A stretch of DNA of 5,654 nt from Acidobacteriota bacterium (GTDB taxonomy: Bacteria > Acidobacteriota > Terriglobia > Acidiferrales > UBA7541): contig PMOP01000401.1 in the NCBI GenBank assembly GCA_003161495.1, forward strand, positions 236 through 5,889, given 5' to 3'. Below, piece after piece: positions 1 through 4,987 of the stretch. The notes under the pieces are model-generated. The model had not been told where the DNA came from, searched no databases, and worked only from the letters and a program-made list of their open reading frames with translations. Made by a program: the position numbers and the translations under genes. How positions within the stretch are numbered: the stretch's first letter is position 1; each line of letters starts with the position of its first letter.

Positions 1-78
1 TACGGCAAGCTCGCCCTGGAGGTTATCCAACGTGTCGAAGAGAATGGGATTGCCCGTCACGCTGAAGATGCGGCATGA
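1..78 (+). CDS. C-terminal end of an unidentified gene overlapping parB-like gene (5' partial)
   Basis: Frame 1 is open from the window edge to a TGA at 76-78 and encodes 25 residues, beginning YGKLALEVIQ and ending ARHAEDAA. The composition (LALEVIQRVEENG, an amphipathic helix) is that of a genuine protein end rather than a random frame. The ParB-family gene starts inside it, so the two are probably translationally coupled. Genes placed like this directly before parB are often parA (partition ATPase), which makes ParA a reasonable guess. However, no ATPase motif falls within the visible part and the identity cannot be shown here. Confidence 0.5.
   Translation, partial: YGKLALEVIQRVEENGIARHAEDAA
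18..22 (+). promoter_or_regulatory. Ribosome binding site for the ParB-family gene
   Basis: GGAGG nine bases before the GTG at 32, lying inside the coding sequence of the upstream gene. It favours GTG 32 over the later ATG codons and suggests translational coupling. Confidence 0.6.
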
Positions 79-904
79 CGCGCACTACGTAGAACAACTC
101 GCCAGCTTCAGCGGCGCCGCAATCGGCCGCATGGTTCCGGTCGATAAAATCAGGCCCAACCCCGATCAGCCCCGGAAATTTCTGGGGGACCTGCGCGACC
201 TCACGGAATCGATAAAAGAAAAAGGGGTGCTGGAACCGCTGCTCGTGCGCTTCCTGCCGCGCGACGATTGCTATTACATCATCTCCGGAGAGCGCCGCTA
301 CCACGCTTCGCGCGCCGCCGGGCTGCGCGAAGTTCCTTGCATTGAAAAAATCGCGGACGACGCCGAAACGCTGGAACTCGCGCTCATCGAAAATTTGCAG
401 CGCAAGGATTTGACGCCGTTTGAGGAAGCCGACGGGCTGCAGCGCCTCGCGGAACAGTTTGAATATACGCACGAAGACATCGCCAAGAAAATCGCCAAGG
501 CGCGGTCGTCGGTGACGGAAACGATGTCGCTGCGCGTGATTCCCGAGCCGCTGCGCAAGATGTGCATCGACGCCGGCATCGTCACGAAGTCGCTGCTGCT
601 GCAAGTGGCGCGCCAGCCGAACGAACGCAAAATGCAGGAAGCGATTCATCGCATCGCGCAGGCCGGATTGACCCGCGACGAAGCGCGCCGCGAACGGCAG
701 GATGAGCAGGGCGCTGGTCCGCGCCCGCAGCCTTTCATTTTTAATTTTCGGCCGGAGAACGAAGCCTTCCGGCTGCGCATCCAGTTCCGCAAGAGCAATG
801 TCTCCCGCACAGAGCTGATCGACTCGCTGCGCAACCTCATCGAAATGCTCGAGCAGGACGAGAAGTCCTCGGGCAAGGGCGCGGCGAATCCTGCCGTTGC
901 GTAA
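32..904 (+). CDS. ParB/RepB/Spo0J-family DNA partition protein
   Basis: A 290-residue ParB-family protein. Family members bind centromere-like parS DNA, use CTP to clamp and slide on DNA, and work with ParA in chromosome or plasmid segregation. Visible in order: the N-domain begins near residue 35 with IRPNPDQPRKF (40-50). The CTP-binding boxes follow: KGVLEPLLVR (64-73), GERRYHASRAAG (86-97, usual form GERRxRA) and ENLQRKDLTPFEEA (120-133). A helix-turn-helix lies at about 145-168 (THEDIAKKIAKARSSVTETM). After a charged linker (215-233), residues 246-275 resemble the C-terminal dimerisation segment (RLRIQF..., then a LIDSLRNLIEML helix). The length is normal. The GTG start at 32 is chosen because GGAGG (18-22) lies nine bases before it. 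ATG at 44 or 68 (M13) is possible; ATG 68 would shorten the overlap with the upstream gene to 11 bases. Whether this is the main chromosomal ParB or a paralogue cannot be decided here, and no consensus parS site was found. Confidence 0.93.
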   Translation: MSKRMGLPVTLKMRHDAHYVEQLASFSGAAIGRMVPVDKIRPNPDQPRKFLGDLRDLTESIKEKGVLEPLLVRFLPRDDCYYIISGERRYHASRAAGLREVPCIEKIADDAETLELALIENLQRKDLTPFEEADGLQRLAEQFEYTHEDIAKKIAKARSSVTETMSLRVIPEPLRKMCIDAGIVTKSLLLQVARQPNERKMQEAIHRIAQAGLTRDEARRERQDEQGAGPRPQPFIFNFRPENEAFRLRIQFRKSNVSRTELIDSLRNLIEMLEQDEKSSGKGAANPAVA

Positions 905-918
905 TCGATTGGGTGTCA

Positions 919-937
919 GGGGCTAAAGCCCTTTTTT
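919..937 (+). terminator. Terminator-like hairpin after the ParB-family gene
   Basis: GGGC (920-923), a TAAA loop and GCCC (928-931) are followed directly by six T residues (932-937), 15 bases after the parB stop. The stem is short (4-5 bp), so it is a weak rho-independent terminator. Its GGCTAAAGCC core is the same as in the repeats that follow, so a repeat copy may have been recruited as terminator. Confidence 0.55.
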
Positions 938-953
938 ATCAGCCATCCTAAAT

Positions 954-981
954 GTCGCGGCTAAAGCCGCGACCCACAAAG
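954..981 (+). repeat. REP-like palindromic element, copy A
   Basis: A perfect 8-bp stem GTCGCGGC (954-961) / GCCGCGAC (966-973) with a TAAA loop, followed by the tail CCACAAAG (974-981). The reverse complement of copy B (1021-1048) has the same layout: stem, GGCT(A/G)AAGCC core, then CCCTACAAAG. The two copies form an inverted pair, as in BIME-type arrangements of REP elements. Confidence 0.75.
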
Positions 982-1020
982 ACATATAACTGAAAAACTT
1001 CCCGGAACTACTGATCGACG

Positions 1021-1048
1021 CTTTGTAGGGCCGGGCTTCAGCCCGGCC
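1021..1048 (-). repeat. REP-like palindromic element, copy B (inverted relative to copy A)
   Basis: A perfect 8-bp stem GGCCGGGC (1029-1036) / GCCCGGCC (1041-1048) around a TTCA loop, preceded by CTTTGTAGGG. Read on the minus strand it ends with CCCTACAAAG, matching the CCCACAAAG tail of copy A with a one-base difference in length. About 39 bp of AT-richer sequence separates the copies. Confidence 0.75.
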
Positions 1049-1068
1049 GTAACGTATGTTCCTTAAAC

Positions 1069-1090
1069 CGGCTTTAGCCGCTGAAGCGGC
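1069..1090. repeat. Overlapping hairpin repeats with GGCTTTAGCC / GCTGAAGC cores
   Basis: CGGC-TTTA-GCCG (1069-1080) overlaps GCCGC-TGAA-GCGGC (1077-1090), so two mutually exclusive hairpins share 1077-1080. The cores belong to the same sequence family as the elements at 919-1048, but the ACAAAG-type tail is missing. It may be a degenerate copy. Confidence 0.55.
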
Positions 1091-1114
1091 GCTTGGTTGT
1101 TGGCCCAGTCTTTC

Positions 1115-1150
1115 AAATGTTTTCCTTCCATCCACGCGTAGCAAACATTT
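1115..1150. repeat. Inverted repeat AAATGTTT / AAACATTT upstream of the 110-aa gene
   Basis: An exact 8-bp inverted repeat (1115-1122 and 1143-1150) with a 20-bp spacer ends 14 bases before the ATG at 1165. It could be an operator or a chance AT-rich match. The right arm touches the candidate -10 element at 1150-1155. Confidence 0.3.
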
Positions 1151-1155
1151 AAACT
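1150..1155 (+). promoter_or_regulatory. Possible -10 element (TAAACT) of the 110-aa gene
   Basis: TAAACT fits the TANNNT form and lies nine bases before the ATG at 1165, which would give a transcript with almost no leader. No Shine-Dalgarno sequence precedes that ATG (CTCCTAACTTC), which is consistent with this. No -35 element is visible, so the call is weak. Confidence 0.25.
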
Positions 1156-1164
1156 CCTAACTTC

Positions 1165-1497
1165 ATGAACGAATTTTCTGCGGTGCAGATCGGCATACTG
1201 GAGCGGCTGGTTGCGAAGGAATTCATTCTGGTCGCGTTTCCTTTGTATGCGAATGCGGTCGGCGTGCGAAAGGGAAGCTGCGCGGCGCTGCTCGATCCTG
1301 TCGCGAACGGCGGATTCCGCGTGTTCGGCGAACCGTGCATCCTGCTCGACGGCAACCTGACCGTGCGCATCACGGAAAAGAAAAAGGCGTGGTTCGTGTG
1401 GAAGAAGCAGCGCGTGGAGGCGACCCGCGAGCGCGTTTCAGAATTAGAAAAGTTTGTGGCCGATCTTAAGCCGCTTTTGGAGCCTAAAGTAACGTGA
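1165..1497 (+). CDS. Hypothetical protein, 110 aa
   Basis: I do not recognise a named domain. The protein opens with a helix (FSAVQIGILERLVAKEF), then has a beta-rich middle (residues about 46-80) with a GxCxxL-like segment (FGEPCILLDGNLTVRI, 53-68). It continues through KKKAWFVWKKQRVEAT and ends in a charged helix (RERVSELEKFVADLKPLL, about 88-105) that could form a short coiled coil. There is no signal peptide or membrane segment, so it is probably cytoplasmic. Codon use is GC-rich at third positions like its neighbours, which supports a real gene. The ATG at 1165 lacks a clear ribosome binding site. Palindromic repeats upstream and an inverted repeat downstream suggest it is transcribed alone. 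No function is proposed. Confidence 0.7.
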   Translation: MNEFSAVQIGILERLVAKEFILVAFPLYANAVGVRKGSCAALLDPVANGGFRVFGEPCILLDGNLTVRITEKKKAWFVWKKQRVEATRERVSELEKFVADLKPLLEPKVT

Positions 1498-1531
1498 ATC
1501 CGGGAAGGGAATCGTTGCTCATCCCCAACCT

Positions 1532-1644
1532 CTCTGTGCACTCGTTTTTCTCTGTGTTCTCTGTGTTCTCTGTGTTGAGCACTTCTCTTCGGCTGGCCGA
1601 AAAAACTTAACACAGAGGACACAGAGAAAAACGAGGACACGGAG
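1532..1644. repeat. Long inverted repeat built from CTCTGTG-type units
   Basis: The core arms 1541-1567 and 1609-1635 match at 26 of 27 positions. Extended to 1532-1567 and 1609-1644 they match at 32 of 36, with a 41-bp loop. The left side holds three exact tandem copies of the 9-mer TTCTCTGTG (1548-1574), and the right arm holds two related CACAGAG(GA/AA) units. It fills most of the gap between the 110-aa gene and the methyltransferase gene. The same kind of CTCTGTGTTC repeat is, from general knowledge, scattered through many unrelated environmental bacterial genomes and gives rise to spurious HREHRE-type predicted proteins. Confidence 0.8.
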
Positions 1645-1686
1645 ATTGCGCTTGGCATTCGTGCAGTCGCATCCGTTTACGGAATC

Positions 1687-2502
1687 GTGTTATCGTCGTC
1701 GTTCGTGAACGCGAGCCCATCGAAACGTACGGCGCAAGAGGAAGCGAATACCGCAGCGGCCGGCGCGGACCGCGCGCCGGTCCCGATTGCCCGCTTGGAA
1801 ATTCATGAGACCGTGGCGCGGATCCTCGATCCATTTCCGCGCGGCAAATTGCTGGACATTCCGACCGGCGAAGGAGCGCTCTCCGCGCGGCTCTCCAAGG
1901 CGGGCTTTCAGGTGCAGGCCTGCGACCTTTATCCCGAAATTTTCAGGCTGCCGGAAATTGAAGTGCGCCGCGGGGATCTCTCCGGCGTGTTGCCCTACAA
2001 GGACGCGGATTTCCAGTACATCACATGCCTCGAAGGTTTGGAGCACATTGAGAATCCGCACCAGGCGATTCGCGAATTCGCGCGGCTGCTCGTTCCCGGC
2101 GGGCAACTGGTGATCAGCGTGCCGAATATTTTAAATATTGAAGAGCGCGTGAAATGGCTGCTCAACGGCTACACGTCGCACTTCAAGCCGATCTCGGAAG
2201 AGCACCTGCGCATGCGCCACGAACAGTGGGGAGAAAAAGAAGAAGTCGTTCTACACATCAATCCAATCGCGTACACGGAGTTGCGCTACATCCTGGAAAA
2301 ATACGGATTCCAGCTCGTGGGCGCGCATCGCGACAAGCCCAAACCGAATCTGTGGCTTTACTGGCCGCTCGTCGCCGTAATTCGTTTTTTCGCGTGGCTC
2401 ACGCCCGAACGAAAGCGCCGCGAGCGCTGGACCAGTGAGCTGGCATCAGACGCGGTCCTTCTAGGCGGAAACACGCTCGTACTGCACGCGGTGAAAAAGT
2501 AG
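1687..2502 (+). CDS. Class I SAM-dependent methyltransferase
   Basis: A 271-residue protein with a Rossmann-type methyltransferase domain of the Methyltransf_11/23 kind. Visible: SAM-binding motif I LLDIPTGEGALS (55-66); an acidic residue ending strand 2 (D80 in QACDLYPE), expected to contact the SAM ribose; RRGDLSG (94-100); the strand-4 region YITCLEGLEHIENP (111-124); and LLVPGGQLVISVPN (134-147). The C-terminal part (about 150-271) is lineage-specific and includes a hydrophobic stretch LWLYWPLVAVIRFFAWL (222-238) followed by a basic cluster, suggesting peripheral or monotopic membrane contact. The substrate is unknown; related proteins modify lipids, quinones or cell-surface glycans. The GTG at 1687 has only GGA three bases upstream, and the frame is open further left into the repeat, so the start is uncertain (GTG 1705 is an alternative). 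The first 30 residues are low in conserved features. The TAG stop lies at the edge of an inverted repeat. Confidence 0.9.
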   Translation: MLSSSFVNASPSKRTAQEEANTAAAGADRAPVPIARLEIHETVARILDPFPRGKLLDIPTGEGALSARLSKAGFQVQACDLYPEIFRLPEIEVRRGDLSGVLPYKDADFQYITCLEGLEHIENPHQAIREFARLLVPGGQLVISVPNILNIEERVKWLLNGYTSHFKPISEEHLRMRHEQWGEKEEVVLHINPIAYTELRYILEKYGFQLVGAHRDKPKPNLWLYWPLVAVIRFFAWLTPERKRRERWTSELASDAVLLGGNTLVLHAVKK

Positions 2503-2570
2503 GACGGGCTTCAGCCTGTCGCTTTTGAATTCGATCCGCAATTCAATCCCGACAGGCTGAAGCCCGTCCT
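2501..2570. terminator. Perfect 21-bp inverted repeat between convergent genes, likely bidirectional terminator
   Basis: 2501-2521 is the exact reverse complement of 2550-2570. Each arm carries its own GGCTTCAGCC or GGCTGAAGCC mini-hairpin. The loop holds a second nested inverted repeat, TTGAATT (2525-2531) / AATTCAA (2540-2546). The repeat starts within the stop codon of the methyltransferase gene and ends 18 bases from the stop of the minus-strand hydrolase gene. No T tract follows the stem on either side, so intrinsic termination is inferred from position only. The arms belong to the same core family as the repeats at 919-1090. Confidence 0.7.
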
Positions 2571-2588
2571 GCTGGCGTCCTACTGGAA

Positions 2589-3740
2589 TTAGCTTTTCTT
2601 TCCGGCTTTGATTGAGTTGTACTCCACGATCGCCTGCTTCGTTCCTTCCACATCGATGTCCGGCGTGAGCGTGCCCTTGAATTCGTCGTACAAGCGGACC
2701 GTGTTCATCAACAGCCGCTCCGGCCCCATCCAATTATCGTACTTGCCCATCTTGATGTCCGCAGCCGCCGCGCCTGGACTCATCTTGGCGTCATAGCGTT
2801 TCTTGACCTGGGTCTTTAAGAAAAGAAAATATTCAGCCGACTCCGCCAGATCTTTTTTCCCGCCAACCGGTCCGTGTCCCGGAACGATGACGTCCACATC
2901 CATTTTCATCACTTTGTCGATGGATTCCATCCACTTGGAAATGTACGCGTTGTGGCAATAGGGCACGAGGTGGAAAAACGCCAGGTCCGCCGCGAATAAA
3001 ATTTTATGCTGCGGCAAGTACGCCACCATATCTCCCCAAGTGTGCGCGGGACCGACGAAGCGGAACTCCACGGTGTTTCCGCCAATGTTGTAGACCAGGT
3101 TGTCTTCAAACGTCACGACAGGCGGCGCGAGCTTGCGCACTTCGGTGCCGTCCGCTTGGCCTTCCACCTTCGGCCAGGAAGCAGGCGTATTCGGAATGGC
3201 CTTCAAAACTTCCTGCCGGCAATACGGATGGCTGGCAATCTGCGCGGGAAGAAAGAACTGGTTTCCAGCCACATGATCGCCGTGGTGATGGCTGTTAATT
3301 AAATTGGTGATGGGTTTTCCGCCGCCGGCCTTCTTCGCCGCGGAGATGAAGTCTTTGCTCTGCACGGGATATCCCAGAGCGTCGAAGACCAGCATCGAAT
3401 CCTCTCCGACAAAAAGTCCGGCGTTGGAAATTCCCGCATTGATGTGGCCGGTCCCGCCTTCCTGCTGGTACGCGTACACGTTCGGCGCAAGCTGCTTCAG
3501 TTCGGTGTTCCAGCTGGGCATCACCGGGTAGCGATTGTCAATCGGAGGAAGCTGCTCGACGGAAGCGCCGAAGATGCGCGGCGAAGATTCGTCCACGCGC
3601 GGCTGCATTTGTCCCAAAAGTTTTTCCAATCCGCCCGATCCGAGGAGCCCCGCAGTCACGCCCAGCCCCGCCCACGCCGTGCGAGCCATCACTTCGCGCC
3701 GGGTCAATCCATCACCCTCAAACTTTTTTTCTTCCGCCAT
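2589..3740 (-). CDS. Tat-exported metallo-beta-lactamase-fold metallohydrolase
   Basis: A 383-residue protein read on the minus strand. The N-terminus has a twin-arginine signal (LTRREVMART, R14-R15) followed by a hydrophobic AWAGLGVTAGLLGSGG stretch, so it is probably exported folded to the periplasm or membrane. No clear AxA cleavage site is visible. The MBL domain spans about residues 75-310. It has the metal motif HHHGDH (151-156, giving H151, H153, D155 and H156), then H233 (GPAHTWGD), D252 (FAADLAF) and H289 (VPGHGPV), so the full dinuclear metal site is present. The final 80 residues are a helical tail. The substrate is unknown; such exported MBL proteins include beta-lactamase-like, lactonase-like and SoxH/quinoprotein-associated hydrolases. 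The start is the ATG at 3738-3740 because AGGAGG lies four bases before it. The frame stays open for 89 further codons upstream, but these run antisense to the cupin gene and look non-coding. It is convergent with the methyltransferase gene and divergent from the cupin gene. Confidence 0.92.
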   Translation of the reverse strand: MAEEKKFEGDGLTRREVMARTAWAGLGVTAGLLGSGGLEKLLGQMQPRVDESSPRIFGASVEQLPPIDNRYPVMPSWNTELKQLAPNVYAYQQEGGTGHINAGISNAGLFVGEDSMLVFDALGYPVQSKDFISAAKKAGGGKPITNLINSHHHGDHVAGNQFFLPAQIASHPYCRQEVLKAIPNTPASWPKVEGQADGTEVRKLAPPVVTFEDNLVYNIGGNTVEFRFVGPAHTWGDMVAYLPQHKILFAADLAFFHLVPYCHNAYISKWMESIDKVMKMDVDVIVPGHGPVGGKKDLAESAEYFLFLKTQVKKRYDAKMSPGAAAADIKMGKYDNWMGPERLLMNTVRLYDEFKGTLTPDIDVEGTKQAIVEYNSIKAGKKS

Positions 3741-3744
3741 GAAT

Positions 3745-3750
3745 CCTCCT
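3745..3750 (-). promoter_or_regulatory. Ribosome binding site of the MBL hydrolase gene
   Basis: CCTCCT on the plus strand, AGGAGG on the coding strand, four bases before the ATG at 3740. It fixes the start and excludes the longer in-frame extension. Confidence 0.8.
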
Positions 3751-3830
3751 CGAATTTCCACGCCTGACGCTCGCAATTCCGTTTCGGGTCGCCGATTGTA
3801 AACAGGAATTCCGGCGTTGCTGCAAAGAAC

Positions 3831-3847
3831 GGTGGACATTGTACACC
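3831..3847. promoter_or_regulatory. Imperfect 17-bp palindrome in the divergent intergenic region, possible operator
   Basis: GGTGgACA-T-TGTaCACC: eight-base arms with one mismatched pair around a single central T. It lies 46 bases before the cupin ATG and 90 bases before the hydrolase ATG. On the minus strand it contains TACAAT, which could be a -10 hexamer of the hydrolase gene, though no good -35 is seen at the right distance. The size and symmetry suit a dimeric regulator, but no regulator gene is present in the window. Confidence 0.35.
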
Positions 3848-3877
3848 TGTTATTCCAAAGTCTTCGTTTTCCCTTTT

Positions 3878-3886
3878 TGCTATTCT
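3878..3886 (+). promoter_or_regulatory. Extended -10 element of the cupin gene, possible leaderless promoter
   Basis: TGC-TATTCT (TG at 3878-3879, hexamer 3881-3886) matches an extended -10. Its last base is seven bases before the A of the ATG at 3894, so transcription would begin at or next to the start codon. There is no Shine-Dalgarno sequence (TTGCCTGT precedes the ATG), which agrees with a leaderless transcript. No convincing -35 is present. Confidence 0.45.
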
Positions 3887-3893
3887 TGCCTGT

Positions 3894-4490
3894 ATGAAAT
3901 CTCTTTTTGTTTTTGCAATGATCGCAATTTCCGTTGCGATCAGCTTCCACGCCGCGCCTCAAAGCGCAGCAGATGCGCGGGCGCGCGAGTTGATCCAAAC
4001 GCTTCACCTAACCGTTTTGCCGAAAGAATCGGGGTACCTCGGAATCATTGGACGCTCGGCGCAGATGGTGACCGTCGATGAGCGTTCGCTCGCCGTGCAG
4101 AGCCAGAACTATTACATGCTCACGCGCGAACGCCCGATCAATTATCTCCATTGGCTCGCTCCGGACGACACGCACATCCTCATCGAGGGCGGCCCGGTGG
4201 ACTATTTCATCTTTCATCCCGATGGCCACGCTGAAAAAATTACGCTGGGCCGGGACCTCGCCGCCGGACAGAGGCCTGTGGTGGCCGTTCCGGGAGGCTG
4301 CTGGAAGGCGCTGCGGTTGCGCGACGGCGCGAGTTACGCGTTGATGGCGAATACGCTATCGCCGGAGTTTACGCCAGACCGCGTGAAAATTGGCGCCGGC
4401 GGAGATTGGGTAAAGCGCTTCACCAACTCCGCGCCGTGGGCGACCGCGAAGACGCTGCGTGAATTGATTGGCCCGAATTGGATGCCATAA
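3894..4490 (+). CDS. Secreted-looking Cupin_5 (DUF985) family protein
   Basis: A 198-residue protein. Residues 1-26 look like a Sec signal peptide: K2, hydrophobic LFVFAMIAISVAISF (4-18) and a possible cleavage after SAA (24-26). The rest follows the pattern of the DUF985/Cupin_5 family, small beta-barrel proteins of the YML079w type. A helix RARELIQTLHL (29-39) is followed by PKESGYLG in place of the usual HPEGGYY. NYYMLTRE (72-79) and INYLHWLAPDDTHILIEGGPVDYFIFHPDG (82-111) hold the family's barrel core, then LGRDLAAGQRPVVAVPGGCWKA (118-139) and ASYALMANTLSPEFTPDRV (146-164). H86 and H94 sit where family members carry barrel histidines. Family members are mostly cytoplasmic and of unknown or sugar-related function, so a signal peptide is unusual. 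It is divergent from the Tat-exported hydrolase, suggesting both act outside the cytoplasm. The 36 residues after about 162 extend beyond the usual core. Confidence 0.85.
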   Translation: MKSLFVFAMIAISVAISFHAAPQSAADARARELIQTLHLTVLPKESGYLGIIGRSAQMVTVDERSLAVQSQNYYMLTRERPINYLHWLAPDDTHILIEGGPVDYFIFHPDGHAEKITLGRDLAAGQRPVVAVPGGCWKALRLRDGASYALMANTLSPEFTPDRVKIGAGGDWVKRFTNSAPWATAKTLRELIGPNWMP

Positions 4491-4495
4491 TAACT

Positions 4496-4509
4496 CCGCG
4501 CCGGCGCGG
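4496..4509. repeat. 14-bp perfect GC palindrome after the cupin gene
   Basis: CCGCGCCGGCGCGG reads the same on both strands and starts five bases after the cupin TAA. There is no T tract, so intrinsic termination is not supported. In GC-rich DNA it may be incidental. Confidence 0.4.
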
Positions 4510-4620
4510 CCCCAGCGATAGTCGGAAAATTCTCGGGTTGGTGCGCACAGCGACACGTGACCCGCGTCACTGAAAGCAATGCGTCGCCGCTGGCAGTATT
4601 GGGTGAACGTGGAGGTTCCT

Positions 4621-4827
4621 GTGAGTGACAATTTCGCGCCAGCAAAAACGCTCTGCCTGCTCAACGAAAACGCGCAGTGCAACCCGATCTGGGCGTCGCA
4701 GCCGGACGGCTTGAAGCTCGTCCATTTCCAGACCTTTCAGCAGCAAGTGACGGGCAGGGAACACAGTCCCCTTGATGCCGCTTATGAAAAATGCGAGCGA
4801 ATCTGTCTTCCTGAAAGCGATTTGTGA
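4621..4827 (+). CDS. Small hypothetical protein, 68 aa
   Basis: Begins MSDNFAPAKT and ends CLPESDL. The GTG start at 4621 is chosen because GGAGG (4611-4615) is five bases before it. An in-frame ATG at 4579 would give 82 residues but has no ribosome binding site. The first two thirds show GC-rich third codon positions, which supports coding. It has four cysteines, two near the start (TLCLLNENAQCNP) and two near the end (YEKCERICLP), spaced in pairs, and no signal peptide or membrane segment. I recognise no family. Long frames on the opposite strand cover the same region, but they have no ribosome binding site or recognisable features. It could also be the remnant of a larger decayed gene. Confidence 0.45.
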   Translation: MSDNFAPAKTLCLLNENAQCNPIWASQPDGLKLVHFQTFQQQVTGREHSPLDAAYEKCERICLPESDL

Positions 4828-4922
4828 TGCAAGCCTGCAGTGCATAATTCTGATAGTTCGTGCCAACGAAACCCATGCGCCCCAAAATCCTCCCAAGGAA
4901 TTGATTGCCATTTTTGAAGCGC

Positions 4923-4945
4923 CCGCCCGCTTTTGATGCGGGCGG
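4923..4945. repeat. GC-rich hairpin in the gap before the PilZ gene
   Basis: CCGCCCGC (4923-4930), loop TTTTGAT, GCGGGCGG (4938-4945): a perfect 8-bp stem, 96 bases after the small ORF stop. No T tract follows, so it may act in a factor-dependent way or have no role. The rest of 4828-4987 shows nothing I can assign. Confidence 0.5.
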
Positions 4946-4987
4946 ATATGCTTGCTTCCGGATACGAACTCCCCGCCTCGTAAGAGA

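Noticed and set aside
23..649. Long minus-strand frame of 208 residues antisense to the ParB-family gene
   Set aside because: Arg/His/Phe-rich shadow of a GC-rich gene; the plus strand carries unmistakable ParB motifs.
1532..1644. CTCTGTG units considered as a CRISPR array
   Set aside because: Units are 9 bp, contiguous and inverted, with no spacers.
1149..1658. Minus-strand frame of 169 residues with HREHREHREK
   Set aside because: The repeated residues come only from translating the CTCTGTG repeat, and the rest is antisense to the 110-aa gene.
2501..2570. 21-bp inverted repeats considered as ends of an insertion sequence
   Set aside because: Only 28 bp lie between the arms, with no transposase and no visible target duplication. 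A REP doublet or terminator fits better.
3741..4007. N-terminal extension of the minus-strand hydrolase frame to 4007
   Set aside because: It runs antisense across the cupin gene start, has no ribosome binding site, and would place the Tat signal in the middle of the protein. AGGAGG before 3740 gives the natural start.
4549..4570. CACGTG core as a possible parS site, and the GTGAC/GTCAC hairpin beside it
   Set aside because: Flanks do not match the TGTTTCACGTGAAACA consensus, and the stem is only five bp.
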